In this document: positions 35,868-45,005 of the stretch, one piece after another
Numbering within the stretch: position 1 is the stretch's first letter
Layout: each line of letters opens with the position of its first letter
Program-made: the position numbers and the translations under genes
The notes under the pieces: generated by a model
What the model was told of the DNA's origin: nothing
What the model saw: the letters and a program-made list of their open reading frames with translations, nothing else
Database searches by the model: none
Origin: Prolixibacteraceae bacterium UBA1413
GTDB taxonomy: Bacteria > Bacteroidota > Bacteroidia > Bacteroidales > Prolixibacteraceae
NCBI GenBank assembly: GCA_002304925.1
Contig: DBPT01000020.1
Span: 91,199-155,198, forward strand
Direction: 5' to 3'
DNA length: 64,000 bases

Positions 35868-38800
35868 TTATGGTAAAAGATAATTCAATTCGTACACAAT
35901 TTGATTATGTTTTAACAGATTATCAAGATAAAGATTTTCAAGTTCGAAGGAATTTTCGAGAGAAAGGAGGAACTGGTAAAAATCAATTTCGCCGTTATGT
36001 AAGCCGATGACAGCGTTTTTTTTCAGTTCTTCAGCCAGTTGCCTGTCTCCGTTTTCAAATCTTCCGAGCGCAGTGCTGAGCAGTGCGAGATCGGTTTTCA
36101 GCTGTTTAATTTTGGTTTGGGTCGAAGTTGTAAAGTTCTGTTTTTCCAGTAAATTCACCTCATTTTCCAAGCGGGCTGCCCTGATCTTTGACTTCTGTTC
36201 ACCATACCAAAGGGGAAAGGAGAGTCCGGCCCTGAAGCCCCGGTATAATTGGGAACCGGGAGCGTTGTTGGTCCCTTGGAAATATTCCAGTTCGATATCG
36301 GGGAGTAGGTTATGTTTTTCCAACCGGAGGGCTGCGGATGCCTGCTCCCCGTAACGGTCATAGAGAAGGCTTCCTGCGGTTTCCCCACCGTTTGAATTTC
36401 TGACGATTGCAGGTGAGAGGGTTGTTCCCTGAAAGGAATATTCCTCACTGACATTCATAAGCGTAAGCAGTTCGTTGACCGAATTTGAGAAGCTGTTTCC
36501 GGTTTCCAGAAGTTGGCGGTTTATCTGGCGATATTTGGATTCGGCCAGAAGCCTATCCAGGTAATTGCTTTCTCCGGCTGCATACCGCATTTCAGCCTGC
36601 CGTGCATACCGGGCATACAGGCTGTCGATTTCTTTCAGGCGGACTAATTTCTGGTTGAGAAAGATCACCTCATCGTATTTCTGATGTACCTGTTTTTCCA
36701 TTTCCCGGATGGTCAGGTCCACTCTTACCTGCTCGGTCCGGGCACTTGTACGGAGCAGATTCCTCTGTGCCGCATAAACTGTCGGGAAACGGAGGTTCTG
36801 GCTGACGCCCCATACTTTGATGGGAAGACCGTTTTCGGCGATGTTGTTTTCATCGTAATTATAGAACACCGTGGTCTTGTCGGGATTAAATCCGGATGGG
36901 ACGAGTGCGGCAGCCTGTCGGGCCTTGAGAAGGGCTGCCCTGACGGACGGATTGTTTTCGAGGGCTGTTTTCAGGGCATCTTCGCGGGAAAGCCTTTTTT
37001 CCTGAGCAAGCGATGGTAAAGGAATCAGGAAAAGCAACAGGAGGATGATGACATCGGGAGATTTTTTCTTCTTCATTTTCAGTTTTATCCTTCGTTCGGG
37101 GCGGTCAAAGAGGGAATAGAAGAGTGGCAGGATGATCATGGTCAGTAAGGTAGAGGTGATGAGTCCGCCGATGACGACAGTTGCCAGGGGGCGCTGAACT
37201 TCGGCTCCTGCCGATGTGGAGATGGCCATGGGGAGGAATCCCAGAGCGGCGGCGGCGGCTGTCATCACCACCGGTCTGAGCCGTTGCCGGGTTCCTGTGT
37301 AGATTCTTTCGCTGACATCGAGGATCCCATGGTTTTTCAACTCTTTCAGGTGTTCGATGAGTACGATGCCGTTGAGCACCGCGATTCCGAAAAGGGCGAT
37401 GAAGCCCACACCTGCCGAAATGCTGAAAGGCATTCCCCGGATCCAGAGTAAAAGGATTCCGCCTACTGCAGACAGCGGGATGGCGCTGAAGATCATCAGG
37501 GCATCACGGAAGGATTTAAAGGCGAAATGAAGAAGTATGAAGATCAGGACCAATGCGACGGGAATGGCAATCATCAAGCGCTGCCGGGCGCTGCGTAAGT
37601 TCTGGTATTGCCCCCCATAGGAGATGGAGTAGCTTGGGGGAAGGTCAAACTTCTCCTTTACGATGGTTTGTATGTCAGTAACTACTGATTCCATATCCCG
37701 GTTTCTGACATTAATACCTACTACGATATGTCTTTTGGTCATGTCACGTGAAATTTTTGCAGGTCCCGTGGTATAATTAATTTCAGCGATTTCGCTCAGG
37801 GGGATCTGCACTCCTCCCGGTGCCGGCACCATCAGTTCACGCAAGTCATCTAAACCCTGCCGGGAATCCCTTTCAAGTCGGATGGCGAGGTCAAAGCGCT
37901 TTTGTCCTTCAAAGATGGTTCCCGCCGCCAAACCGGCAAAACCCATGGAGATCACCTGGTTGGCTTCCTCTACCGGGATTCCGTACCGGGCCAGTTTGTC
38001 CCTGTCATAGGTCACGGTCATCTGGGGCAGTCCCTCCACTTTTTCGACCGTAATATCCGAAGCGCCTTCCACGTGAGATATCAATCCTTTTAACTCAACT
38101 GCCTTGTTTGCCAGCATGGTGAGATCTTCCCCGTAGATTTTGATCGCCACATCGGCTCTGACGCCGGTAATCAGTTCATTGAAGCGCATTTCTATGGGTT
38201 GTGTGAATTCGATTTCAAATCCGGGAAGCACGGCCAGCGCTTCCTTAAATTTTTCTGCCAGCTCATCTTTGCTCTTTGCCGATGTCCACGTTTTAATGGG
38301 TTTCAGGGTGACGATAATGTCCGATTCTTCCATTGACATAGGATCAGTAGGTACCTCCGCAGCGCCTATGCGGGAAACCACCTGCTCCACTTCAGGAAAT
38401 TCCAGCAGTATTTTTTCGATTTTTGTGGTAATGCCGATGGTTGTTCCCAGTGACGTACCAGTGGGCAATACCGGCTGAATGACAAAATCCCCTTCATCGA
38501 GGGTTGGCACAAACTCGCCTCCCATGCGCCCGAAGATCAGCAGGGAAGTGATAAAAACCACAGCTGTTGTTGACAAGATCAGTTTTTTATTGTGCATGGA
38601 AAAAACCAGCACCGGGTGATAACTCTTATGAAGAAGGCTCATAATCCTTTCTGAGATGTTCCTTTTACTTTTCTTTTCCGGACCCGGTCTCAGGAATAAG
38701 GCCGACATGACGGGTACGTAAGTGAAACAAAGGATCATGGCTCCCAGGAGGGCGAAACAGAAGGCAAGCGCCATGGGCCGGAACATTTTCCCTTCAACGC

Positions 38801-40214
38801 CGGTAAGCGACAATACGGGAATGAAGACGATCATAATGATCAGTTGGCCGAAAACCGCGGAGCGGAGCATCTTTATGGCACTGTCGTAAGTGATCTTATC
38901 GATTTTATCCTGTCGCTCCTCCTTGTGAAGGCCGATGATGGCAGCACTATTGGCGGCTATCTGGAAGGCGATGAATTCCACGATGATGACCGCACCATCA
39001 ATGATAATCCCGAAGTCAATGGCGCCCAGACTCATCAGGTTGGCATCAATGCCGAAGATGTACATCATTGAGATTCCGAAGAGAAGACATATCGGAATGA
39101 CAGAGGCTACCACCAATCCCGAGCGGTAATCCCCGATCAGCAAAATTACTACAAAGGCGACAATCAGGAATCCCAGAATCAGGTTTTCAGCTACCGTTTT
39201 GGTGGTTTTGGCAATGAGTGCGCTTCGTTCGAGGAATGGATTGATGTAAACACCCTCGGGAAGGGTCTCCTGAATTTCGGCAACCCGCTTTTTTACATTG
39301 TTGATGACGAGCTTTGAATTGGCATTTTTCAGCATCATCACCTGCCCCAGCACCTTCTCCCCTTCCCCGTTACCGGTGATGGCCCCGAAACGGGTGGCAT
39401 ATCCCAGTCCTACCCGGGCAATATCTTTGATCAGCAACGGAATGCCATCTCGGTTTGTTACTACGGTATTTTCAATATCTTCTACAGAAGCCACCAATCC
39501 TTCTCCCCTGATGAAATAACTCTGGTCATTCTTTTCGATGTATCCGCCTCCGGCAACATGGTTGTTCTTTTCCAATGCTTCAAAGACTTCACCGATGGTC
39601 AGCCCGCTGGACCTTAAACGGTCAGGATTGATGGTGACCTCATATTGTTTGAGGTAGCCACCCCAGGTATTTACCTCCACCACACCGGGAATCCCCGAAA
39701 GAAGCCTTTTTACATGCCAGTCCTGAATAGTCCGCAAATCCATGGGTGAATAAAGGGAATCAAAACCTGGCTTGGTATCTAAAATATACTGGTAAATCTC
39801 TCCCAATCCCGTGGAAATGGGTCCCATTTCGGGTACGCCGAACCCTTCGGGGATCTTTTCAGCAGCCGATTTGATCTTCTCGGCGATCAACTGACGGGGA
39901 AGATAGGTTCCCAGACGCTCCTCAAAAACAATGGTCACCACCGACAGACCGAATTTCGAGATTGATCTGATCTCCTTAACACCCGGAAGATTTGCCATTT
40001 CAAGCTCCACAGGCCAGGTGATGAATTGTTCCACATCCTGGGTGGAGAGGTTACGGCTGGTAGTGATCACTTGCACCTGGTTGTTGGTGATGTCAGGAAC
40101 TGCACCGATAGGAATCTGTGTCAGGGCAAACAATCCAAATCCGATAATGGTAGCTGTAAATAGCATTACCATCAGCTTGTTCCTGATGCTGAAGCCGATT
40201 ATATATTCTAACAT
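35868..40214 (-). CDS. Heavy-metal RND pump (CzcA/CusA) fused to TolC-like outer-membrane factor
   Basis: A 1448-residue protein. Residues 1-1046 are a full-length heavy-metal RND pump: twelve membrane segments, two large periplasmic loops, and the TM4 signature DFGIIIDGAVIIVEF whose two Asp and Glu match CzcA-type (Zn/Co/Cd) proton relay rather than CusA. From residue 1047 a second protein begins in frame with MKKKKSPDVIILLLLFLIPL, a complete signal-peptide-like segment ending SLAQ, then a ~400-residue TolC-like region with two long helical stretches. No stop codon separates them. Such pump-outer-membrane fusions are known in Bacteroidota. How the second part reaches the outer membrane is unclear: internal initiation at the ATG at 37076 or cleavage are options. 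Confidence 0.88.
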   Translation of the reverse strand: MLEYIIGFSIRNKLMVMLFTATIIGFGLFALTQIPIGAVPDITNNQVQVITTSRNLSTQDVEQFITWPVELEMANLPGVKEIRSISKFGLSVVTIVFEERLGTYLPRQLIAEKIKSAAEKIPEGFGVPEMGPISTGLGEIYQYILDTKPGFDSLYSPMDLRTIQDWHVKRLLSGIPGVVEVNTWGGYLKQYEVTINPDRLRSSGLTIGEVFEALEKNNHVAGGGYIEKNDQSYFIRGEGLVASVEDIENTVVTNRDGIPLLIKDIARVGLGYATRFGAITGNGEGEKVLGQVMMLKNANSKLVINNVKKRVAEIQETLPEGVYINPFLERSALIAKTTKTVAENLILGFLIVAFVVILLIGDYRSGLVVASVIPICLLFGISMMYIFGIDANLMSLGAIDFGIIIDGAVIIVEFIAFQIAANSAAIIGLHKEERQDKIDKITYDSAIKMLRSAVFGQLIIMIVFIPVLSLTGVEGKMFRPMALAFCFALLGAMILCFTYVPVMSALFLRPGPEKKSKRNISERIMSLLHKSYHPVLVFSMHNKKLILSTTAVVFITSLLIFGRMGGEFVPTLDEGDFVIQPVLPTGTSLGTTIGITTKIEKILLEFPEVEQVVSRIGAAEVPTDPMSMEESDIIVTLKPIKTWTSAKSKDELAEKFKEALAVLPGFEIEFTQPIEMRFNELITGVRADVAIKIYGEDLTMLANKAVELKGLISHVEGASDITVEKVEGLPQMTVTYDRDKLARYGIPVEEANQVISMGFAGLAAGTIFEGQKRFDLAIRLERDSRQGLDDLRELMVPAPGGVQIPLSEIAEINYTTGPAKISRDMTKRHIVVGINVRNRDMESVVTDIQTIVKEKFDLPPSYSISYGGQYQNLRSARQRLMIAIPVALVLIFILLHFAFKSFRDALMIFSAIPLSAVGGILLLWIRGMPFSISAGVGFIALFGIAVLNGIVLIEHLKELKNHGILDVSERIYTGTRQRLRPVVMTAAAAALGFLPMAISTSAGAEVQRPLATVVIGGLITSTLLTMIILPLFYSLFDRPERRIKLKMKKKKSPDVIILLLLFLIPLPSLAQEKRLSREDALKTALENNPSVRAALLKARQAAALVPSGFNPDKTTVFYNYDENNIAENGLPIKVWGVSQNLRFPTVYAAQRNLLRTSARTEQVRVDLTIREMEKQVHQKYDEVIFLNQKLVRLKEIDSLYARYARQAEMRYAAGESNYLDRLLAESKYRQINRQLLETGNSFSNSVNELLTLMNVSEEYSFQGTTLSPAIVRNSNGGETAGSLLYDRYGEQASAALRLEKHNLLPDIELEYFQGTNNAPGSQLYRGFRAGLSFPLWYGEQKSKIRAARLENEVNLLEKQNFTTSTQTKIKQLKTDLALLSTALGRFENGDRQLAEELKKNAVIGLHNGEIDFYQFLLSLENSFELENLYLDNLLKHNQIVYELNYLLP

Positions 40215-40317
40215 AAAATCTGGTTTAATCTGTTCTTCTTTTGAACTTCGAAATTAGTGAATCGGAAACATTCTTTGCATGATCGGAACAATTTTCAATC
40301 TGGAATGTTTCATGAAC

Positions 40318-40770
40318 ATGAAGATTTTTGTGTTGACAACATTGACTTATTTTTTGCTGACGATGACTGCCGAAGCCCAGGATCGTGAATACCGCAAGCT
40401 GAATGCTTTTGAACAGCAGGTGATTCTCCGCAAAGGGACGGAGCGTCCCTTTACAGGTGAGTTTTACCTGACCAGGGAGAAGGGAACTTACCATTGCAAG
40501 CAGTGTGATGCTCCGCTTTACCGGTCATCCGACAAATTTGACGCAGGATGCGGCTGGCCCAGTTTTGATGATGAAATCAAGGACGCTGTCCTGCGGGTTC
40601 CGGATTCAGACAGCCACCGGACAGAGATTGTCTGTGCCCATTGCAAGGGGCACCTGGGGCATGTATTTACCGGGGAGAGGTTTACCGCTAAAAACACCCG
40701 TCACTGTGTGAATTCAGTCTCCCTGGTGTTTGTCCCCGATACAACGGAAATGAAGGTGGAAGGCAATTAG
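40318..40770 (+). CDS. msrB: Exported peptide-methionine (R)-S-oxide reductase
   Basis: A 150-residue MsrB that reduces methionine-R-sulfoxide in proteins. It has zinc ligands CKQC and CAHC, the GWPSFDDEI active-site strand and the catalytic Cys in RHCVNSVSL. Unlike cytosolic MsrB it has a signal peptide (MKIFVLTTLTYFLLTMTAEAQ), so it probably repairs envelope proteins. The ATG at 40318 gives the clean signal; an ATG at 40312 adds two residues, and the in-frame codon at 40279 adds a non-signal tail. It converges with the thioesterase gene. Confidence 0.92.
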   Translation: MKIFVLTTLTYFLLTMTAEAQDREYRKLNAFEQQVILRKGTERPFTGEFYLTREKGTYHCKQCDAPLYRSSDKFDAGCGWPSFDDEIKDAVLRVPDSDSHRTEIVCAHCKGHLGHVFTGERFTAKNTRHCVNSVSLVFVPDTTEMKVEGN

Positions 40771-40778
40771 CAGATCGT

Positions 40779-41189
40779 TTACTTTCCGATCAGCGGTGCC
40801 AGTTTGTCAAGCAGCCATCCGGGGGTTTTCATGGCTTTCCCGGTGACCGGGTTGGTAGAGATCAGCACCACTTCCCCATGGTTGATCAGTTCTCCGCCGG
40901 GATTAAAGATTTCTGTTTTTATTTTAAAGCGGACCAGAGGTTGCTCCTCCACGGTGCATCTGACGGTTAGCAGGTCATCGTAGAATGCCGGTTTCAGGTA
41001 GGTGATGTGGAGTGTCCGCACAGGCCAGACGATCCCGGCATCTTCGATCTCCTTGTAAGTAATGCCATGTTCCCTGAGCATCTCGGTCCTGGCAATTTCA
41101 TAATAGCGGGGATAAGTGCCATAGTATACCACTCCCAGTTTGTCGGTATCGCCGTAACATACCCTGATTTTTGTTTCGTGTATCAACAT
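40779..41189 (-). CDS. Hotdog-fold acyl-CoA thioesterase (YbgC/FadM-like)
   Basis: A 136-residue hotdog-fold enzyme. The 4-hydroxybenzoyl-CoA thioesterase signature is present as CYGDTDKLGVVYYGTYPRYYE, with the catalytic Asp in DTD. Relatives hydrolyse short or medium acyl-CoA or acyl-ACP and some work with the Tol-Pal system; no tol genes are nearby. An SDR gene lies 110 bp upstream on the same strand. Substrate unknown. Confidence 0.9.
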   Translation of the reverse strand: MLIHETKIRVCYGDTDKLGVVYYGTYPRYYEIARTEMLREHGITYKEIEDAGIVWPVRTLHITYLKPAFYDDLLTVRCTVEEQPLVRFKIKTEIFNPGGELINHGEVVLISTNPVTGKAMKTPGWLLDKLAPLIGK

Positions 41190-41298
41190 ATTATTTTGGT
41201 TTTCAATTTTCCAGTTGTTGTTAACCGTTCAATGATCTCCAGTAACTGAAAAAGGGTAGCAGGTCACAAGCCACCGGTTGGTTTTCAAAGATTACGGA

Positions 41299-42102
41299 TT
41301 ACCTGAAGGGTGAATCAGGCTCTTTGGCCATGTGGTTATACGCCAGTTTGTCGAGGAGTGAAGGCCACCATTTCCCGAGGAAAACGGTGAGTTTTCCTTC
41401 GGTGAAAGTCAGGACCAGTTCTCTTTTCCTTTTTTTGATTGCCCTGAAAATATGACCGGCGCATGTTTCGGCACTCATCATTTTGTTTTCATCGCGGGGA
41501 GATTCTCCCTGTTGATTCCCATGGGCATTCAGGGCGGAAAAGCGGACCTCACTGGCTGTGAATCCTGGAGCAACGACCAGGACATGAAGACCCTTTTTCA
41601 GGTTTTCGATCCGGAGCGTGTCAAGGAAGCCGCGGACCGCAAATTTGGAGGCTGCATAACCAGTGCGTCCGGGTAGTCCCACATGGCCGGCGATGGAGAT
41701 GATGCCTGCTACGGTACCTTTGCTTTTCAGAAGCCACGGGAGAGCATATTTGGTACAATAGACCGTTCCCCAGAAATTGACATCCATAAGGCGGTGCAAC
41801 ACGGAAAGGTCGACTTCTTCGAATATAGCGCGCATGGAAATACCTGCGTTGTTAATCAACACGTCGATGCGGCCGAAGCGGGAAACGGTTTTTTCCACCA
41901 GCATACGACAATCTTCCGGGTTTGTCACATCGGTCCGGACCGCGAAAATGAGATCATTTCCCAGTTCATCTGCCAGTTTTTCCAGCCTGTCGACCCTCCG
42001 GGCAGCCACTACCACCCTGGATCCCGCTGCGGCATATCTTCTGGCCAGGGCTTCCCCGATACCTGATGATGCCCCCGTGATGACAACAACCTTATCCTTC
42101 AT
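41299..42102 (-). CDS. SDR family oxidoreductase
   Basis: A 267-residue classical short-chain dehydrogenase with GASSGIGEALARRYA, NNAGISM, catalytic ISIAGHVG (Ser) and YAASKFAVRGF (Tyr/Lys). A C-terminal basic, hydrophobic tail (KKRKRELVLTFTEGKLTVFL) suggests association with the membrane, as in DltE-like or 17-beta-hydroxysteroid-type SDRs. The ATG at 42102 is chosen because the -7 element at 42112-42119 overlaps the alternative TTG start at 42114. Substrate unknown. Confidence 0.9.
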   Translation of the reverse strand: MKDKVVVITGASSGIGEALARRYAAAGSRVVVAARRVDRLEKLADELGNDLIFAVRTDVTNPEDCRMLVEKTVSRFGRIDVLINNAGISMRAIFEEVDLSVLHRLMDVNFWGTVYCTKYALPWLLKSKGTVAGIISIAGHVGLPGRTGYAASKFAVRGFLDTLRIENLKKGLHVLVVAPGFTASEVRFSALNAHGNQQGESPRDENKMMSAETCAGHIFRAIKKRKRELVLTFTEGKLTVFLGKWWPSLLDKLAYNHMAKEPDSPFR

Positions 42103-42111
42103 ATTTTTCTG

Positions 42112-42119
42112 CAAAATTA
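42112..42119 (-). promoter_or_regulatory. -7 element of SDR gene
   Basis: On the minus strand TAATTTTG matches TAnnTTTG, 9 bp before the ATG at 42102. It implies a very short leader and excludes the upstream TTG. Confidence 0.4.
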
Positions 42120-42257
42120 CATTTTTATCGATAACATGACCGGCAGAATTTGATCACAGCGCTCCCCATCCTGCCGGAAATTGTTAATCCTGGATCAACT
42201 TTTTACATTTCGGGGAAATTCGCCCGATGATGAACTCCCAACATTTGTTTTCCGGAT

Positions 42258-42265
42258 TATCTTTG
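42258..42265 (+). promoter_or_regulatory. -7 element before TerC gene
   Basis: TATCTTTG matches TAnnTTTG and lies 31 bp before the ATG at 42297. Confidence 0.45.
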
Positions 42266-42296
42266 CACACTCTTTTAAAAGTGAAAATTGGCCGAT

Positions 42297-43343
42297 ATGA
42301 CTAACGAGGTACTCCTGATTAGTGGATTTGTCGTCTTGATCTTATCCATCCTGTTATTTGACCTGCTCGTTGTCGGGCGCAAGTCGCACATTGTTAAACC
42401 CCGTGAAGCGATGATCTGGACAAGTGTCTGGGTCTCCATGGCCCTTTTGTTTTATTTTTTCTTAGCCAATTTCGGGCATCTGCTGCACGATATTCAAACC
42501 CCTGAAAAATTAAGGGAAATTGCCCGGATGTACAATCCCGAACTTCATTTCACGTCGACGGGATTTGAAGCTATGTTGCGGGAATACCGGCTGAACATGG
42601 GGATTAACTACCTGACAGGGTATATCATTGAGCAAACCCTTTCGATTGACAATGTGTTTGTTATGCTGATCCTGCTTGAAGGATTTGGCGTGGCTCACAA
42701 AAACTATAAGAAGGTGTTGTTTTGGGGCATCCTGGGGGCCATCGTTCTGCGGTTTATTTTCATTTTTGCTGGATCGGCCCTTATCTTGAAATTTGAATGG
42801 ATCCTTCTGGTTTTTGGTGCATTCCTGGTTTACCAGAGCATTCATTTGCTGGTTGCCAAGGATCATGGGATGAAGGACCCGCAACACCATCCTGTGGTGA
42901 AATTTCTCAGCAAGCATATCCGGGTGGTCCCCCATTATGTGGACAGTAATTTTTGGATCTTCCAGGGGAAGAAACTTTTTTTTACCCCGCTGTTCATTGT
43001 TTTGGTAATGATAGAATTCACCGATTTGTTGTTCGCTGTTGATTCCATCCCTGCGGTCTTTGCTGTAACCCGCGACCCTTATGTGGTCTTCTTCTCCAAT
43101 ATTTTTGCCATCATCGGCCTCAGGTCGCTCTTTTTCCTCCTTGCCGGATTGGTTGAAAAGTTCCAGTATCTCAAACAAGGCGTTTCCATATTGCTGGCAT
43201 TCGTAGGGCTAAAACTACTCTTCCACAGTTGGCTTGAGAAGGTAGGATTTGAATCATGGTATTCCCTAGTGGTCATTGGTGCCGTCATCTTTCTGAGTAT
43301 CGGGCTCTCCTTGCTCTTCCCGAAGAAGAGTGCTCAGGAATAG
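42297..43343 (+). CDS. TerC/Alx family membrane protein
   Basis: A 348-residue inner-membrane protein with about nine hydrophobic helices. The TerC signatures are TLSIDNVFVMLILLEGFGV and FTDLLFAVDSIPAVFAVTRD, whose acidic residues lie in the membrane and are implicated in Mn2+ handling. Alx, the closest characterised type by length, exports manganese; TerC is linked to tellurite resistance and metalation of exported proteins. I use the ATG at 42297; an in-frame TTG at 42288 would sit 22 bp after the -7 element and is possible. I saw no yybP-ykoY manganese riboswitch upstream. Confidence 0.93.
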   Translation: MTNEVLLISGFVVLILSILLFDLLVVGRKSHIVKPREAMIWTSVWVSMALLFYFFLANFGHLLHDIQTPEKLREIARMYNPELHFTSTGFEAMLREYRLNMGINYLTGYIIEQTLSIDNVFVMLILLEGFGVAHKNYKKVLFWGILGAIVLRFIFIFAGSALILKFEWILLVFGAFLVYQSIHLLVAKDHGMKDPQHHPVVKFLSKHIRVVPHYVDSNFWIFQGKKLFFTPLFIVLVMIEFTDLLFAVDSIPAVFAVTRDPYVVFFSNIFAIIGLRSLFFLLAGLVEKFQYLKQGVSILLAFVGLKLLFHSWLEKVGFESWYSLVVIGAVIFLSIGLSLLFPKKSAQE

Positions 43344-43384
43344 ATTCCGGACTGATAAATCGAATGAAAATCGCTGTAACAGAG

Positions 43385-43411
43385 AATCATTTCATACGAA
43401 CAGAAATGATT
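43385..43411. repeat. AT-rich inverted repeat after TerC gene
   Basis: AATCATTTC and GAAATGATT form a perfect nine-base-pair inverted repeat with a 9-nt loop, 41 bp after the TerC stop codon. Without a T run it is a weak terminator candidate. The rest of 43344-43611 shows no gene. Confidence 0.35.
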
Positions 43412-43611
43412 TAGTTATGTTAAATTCGTCAAAATGACAGTGGTTCCTGCACCGGCAATGAACAAGGTACTTTCTTCTGTTTTGCAGACCGGAGGGTCAC
43501 TATGGATTCAGTATTTCCGGCAGCCTTAAGAAATAGTAAATAAGCATGCCTGAGAGTACCTGTGGAATTCCAAATCACAGGAAATAATTACGTGTCTGTT
43601 GACCCTGAACG

Positions 43612-44817
43612 TTATACAACTTCATCGATCAGGGAGGTAATGAGTTTCATGCGGCTGGGGTTTCCCTTTTTACGGGCTTCGAGGAGGTAATCAAAACCCA
43701 GGGGGGAAAACTCCTCAAGTCGATGCCGGTAATCGGGAGGAAAAAAACGGCTGCTGAGTCCGGCCGCCTGCAGAAGCATAAGTTCGATGCTTTTAAGTAT
43801 TACTTTACCAAACTCTTTTGAAACACCATCCTTACAGTACTTTATATCTTCCATAACCGCCCTTCCAAAGTGAAAAGTACGGTTCGTGAGTTCGGGCAGG
43901 GAGGTTCTGTTCTCAGGGGCTGAGAAGAGGGTAAGGGTGCCATCGGCCAGGTCTTCTTCGAGATCCTGGATATCATCGGAAAGTTGGAGCCAGATGCCGT
44001 AGCCATAGAAGAAGCGGCTGATTTCCGGGGAGAGGTGTCCGGCCACCAGGTAGCCATCGGCCAGGACGGAGGAGCCTCCCTTGTCGAAGCCGATACGGAG
44101 GATCTCCCCGGTGGAAGGGGGATTGCCGCAACCGCAAAGGCGGAGACTGTGCGTTTGGGCACGGTGGATGGCCAGCAGACTTTGGTGTACTTCCAGGAAG
44201 CGGTCGCGGGGATATTCCTGGCAGATCATCTCCACGAGGGCTTCGATGGCCTGTTCACGTGGATTGTTGCCCATTTTTCCTTTGCCACGGAGACAACTTT
44301 CAAATCTGCGGCTGAAGACGACCTTTTCGGTGACCGGGACGGCACGGCCATCGAGCAGGTTATCGGAGTATGGATACAGGAGACTGTAAGCAAGGATAGA
44401 TGGGGTGAGCCTTACAGGAAGACCCAATAGGAGTTGAAGACCATTCATGATCCAGGCGTTGCGCATGGCCTGGTATATCTCCTCTCGTGAAAGGGAGGAG
44501 TCGAAGGCACGGGCTTCGCGATAAAAATCACGGGATGCGTCAATCATCGCCCGATTGGTGATCAGTTCCAGGGATTCGTCAGCGTAATCATAGATCTGTT
44601 TCATGACGCTCCGAAGACCCCTGAAGAATTTCTCCGTATCGATGCTTCCGGCATTGCCCTCCTTTCTCAGTTCCCGGAATCGGTCGGTATAAGTTGAAAA
44701 AAGAGCTTCCCTTTCCCGTTTTTCCGCATCGGAATAAGTGTTGGTGAAAGCGGGCAACCTGTCGGAGGAGTTGTTCCAGATTTCTGAAAAATGGTCAATA
44801 AAGCGGCTGGTCTCCAT
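43612..44817 (-). CDS. Class I isoprenoid-synthase-fold enzyme
   Basis: A 401-residue helical protein with two aspartate-rich motifs as in class I prenyl-diphosphate enzymes: D152-N-L-L-D156 in SLLYPYSDNLLDG and D281-D-x-x-D285 in WLQLSDDIQDLEED. Helices around FDKGGSSVLADGYL resemble squalene/phytoene-synthase or trans-prenyltransferase folds but the spacing fits neither standard family well. Bacteroidota carry a poorly characterised family of this kind. It may condense or rearrange prenyl diphosphates. The ATG at 44817 lies after a -7 element; a TTG at 44826 is the alternative. It stands alone, 7 kb from the terpenoid cluster. Confidence 0.75.
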   Translation of the reverse strand: METSRFIDHFSEIWNNSSDRLPAFTNTYSDAEKREREALFSTYTDRFRELRKEGNAGSIDTEKFFRGLRSVMKQIYDYADESLELITNRAMIDASRDFYREARAFDSSLSREEIYQAMRNAWIMNGLQLLLGLPVRLTPSILAYSLLYPYSDNLLDGRAVPVTEKVVFSRRFESCLRGKGKMGNNPREQAIEALVEMICQEYPRDRFLEVHQSLLAIHRAQTHSLRLCGCGNPPSTGEILRIGFDKGGSSVLADGYLVAGHLSPEISRFFYGYGIWLQLSDDIQDLEEDLADGTLTLFSAPENRTSLPELTNRTFHFGRAVMEDIKYCKDGVSKEFGKVILKSIELMLLQAAGLSSRFFPPDYRHRLEEFSPLGFDYLLEARKKGNPSRMKLITSLIDEVV

Positions 44818-44842
44818 GCAAACCAAATTTGATAGTTTCTCA

Positions 44843-44850
44843 CAAATTTA
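44843..44850 (-). promoter_or_regulatory. -7 element of isoprenoid-fold gene
   Basis: On the minus strand TAAATTTG matches TAnnTTTG, 25 bp before the ATG at 44817. Confidence 0.45.
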
Positions 44851-45005
44851 CGGGACATTCCTCCAGTTCCAGAGCTTTTCCGGTAAAGTGCCTGAAATAA
44901 ACGGCAAATAGCAGGTTATACCCGGAAGAAAGGCAAGCTGCCAGTAGCCTTTTGTCTGAATGCTGCCCGGCAGCGAGACAGCGGCAGGACAAGTGTCCGG
45001 CGTTT

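Noticed and set aside
42140..42177. CCGGCAG/CTGCCGG stem upstream of the TerC gene, considered as a manganese riboswitch
   Set aside because: The -7 element lies downstream of it at 42258, so it would not be in the TerC leader, and no yybP-ykoY conserved loops are visible.
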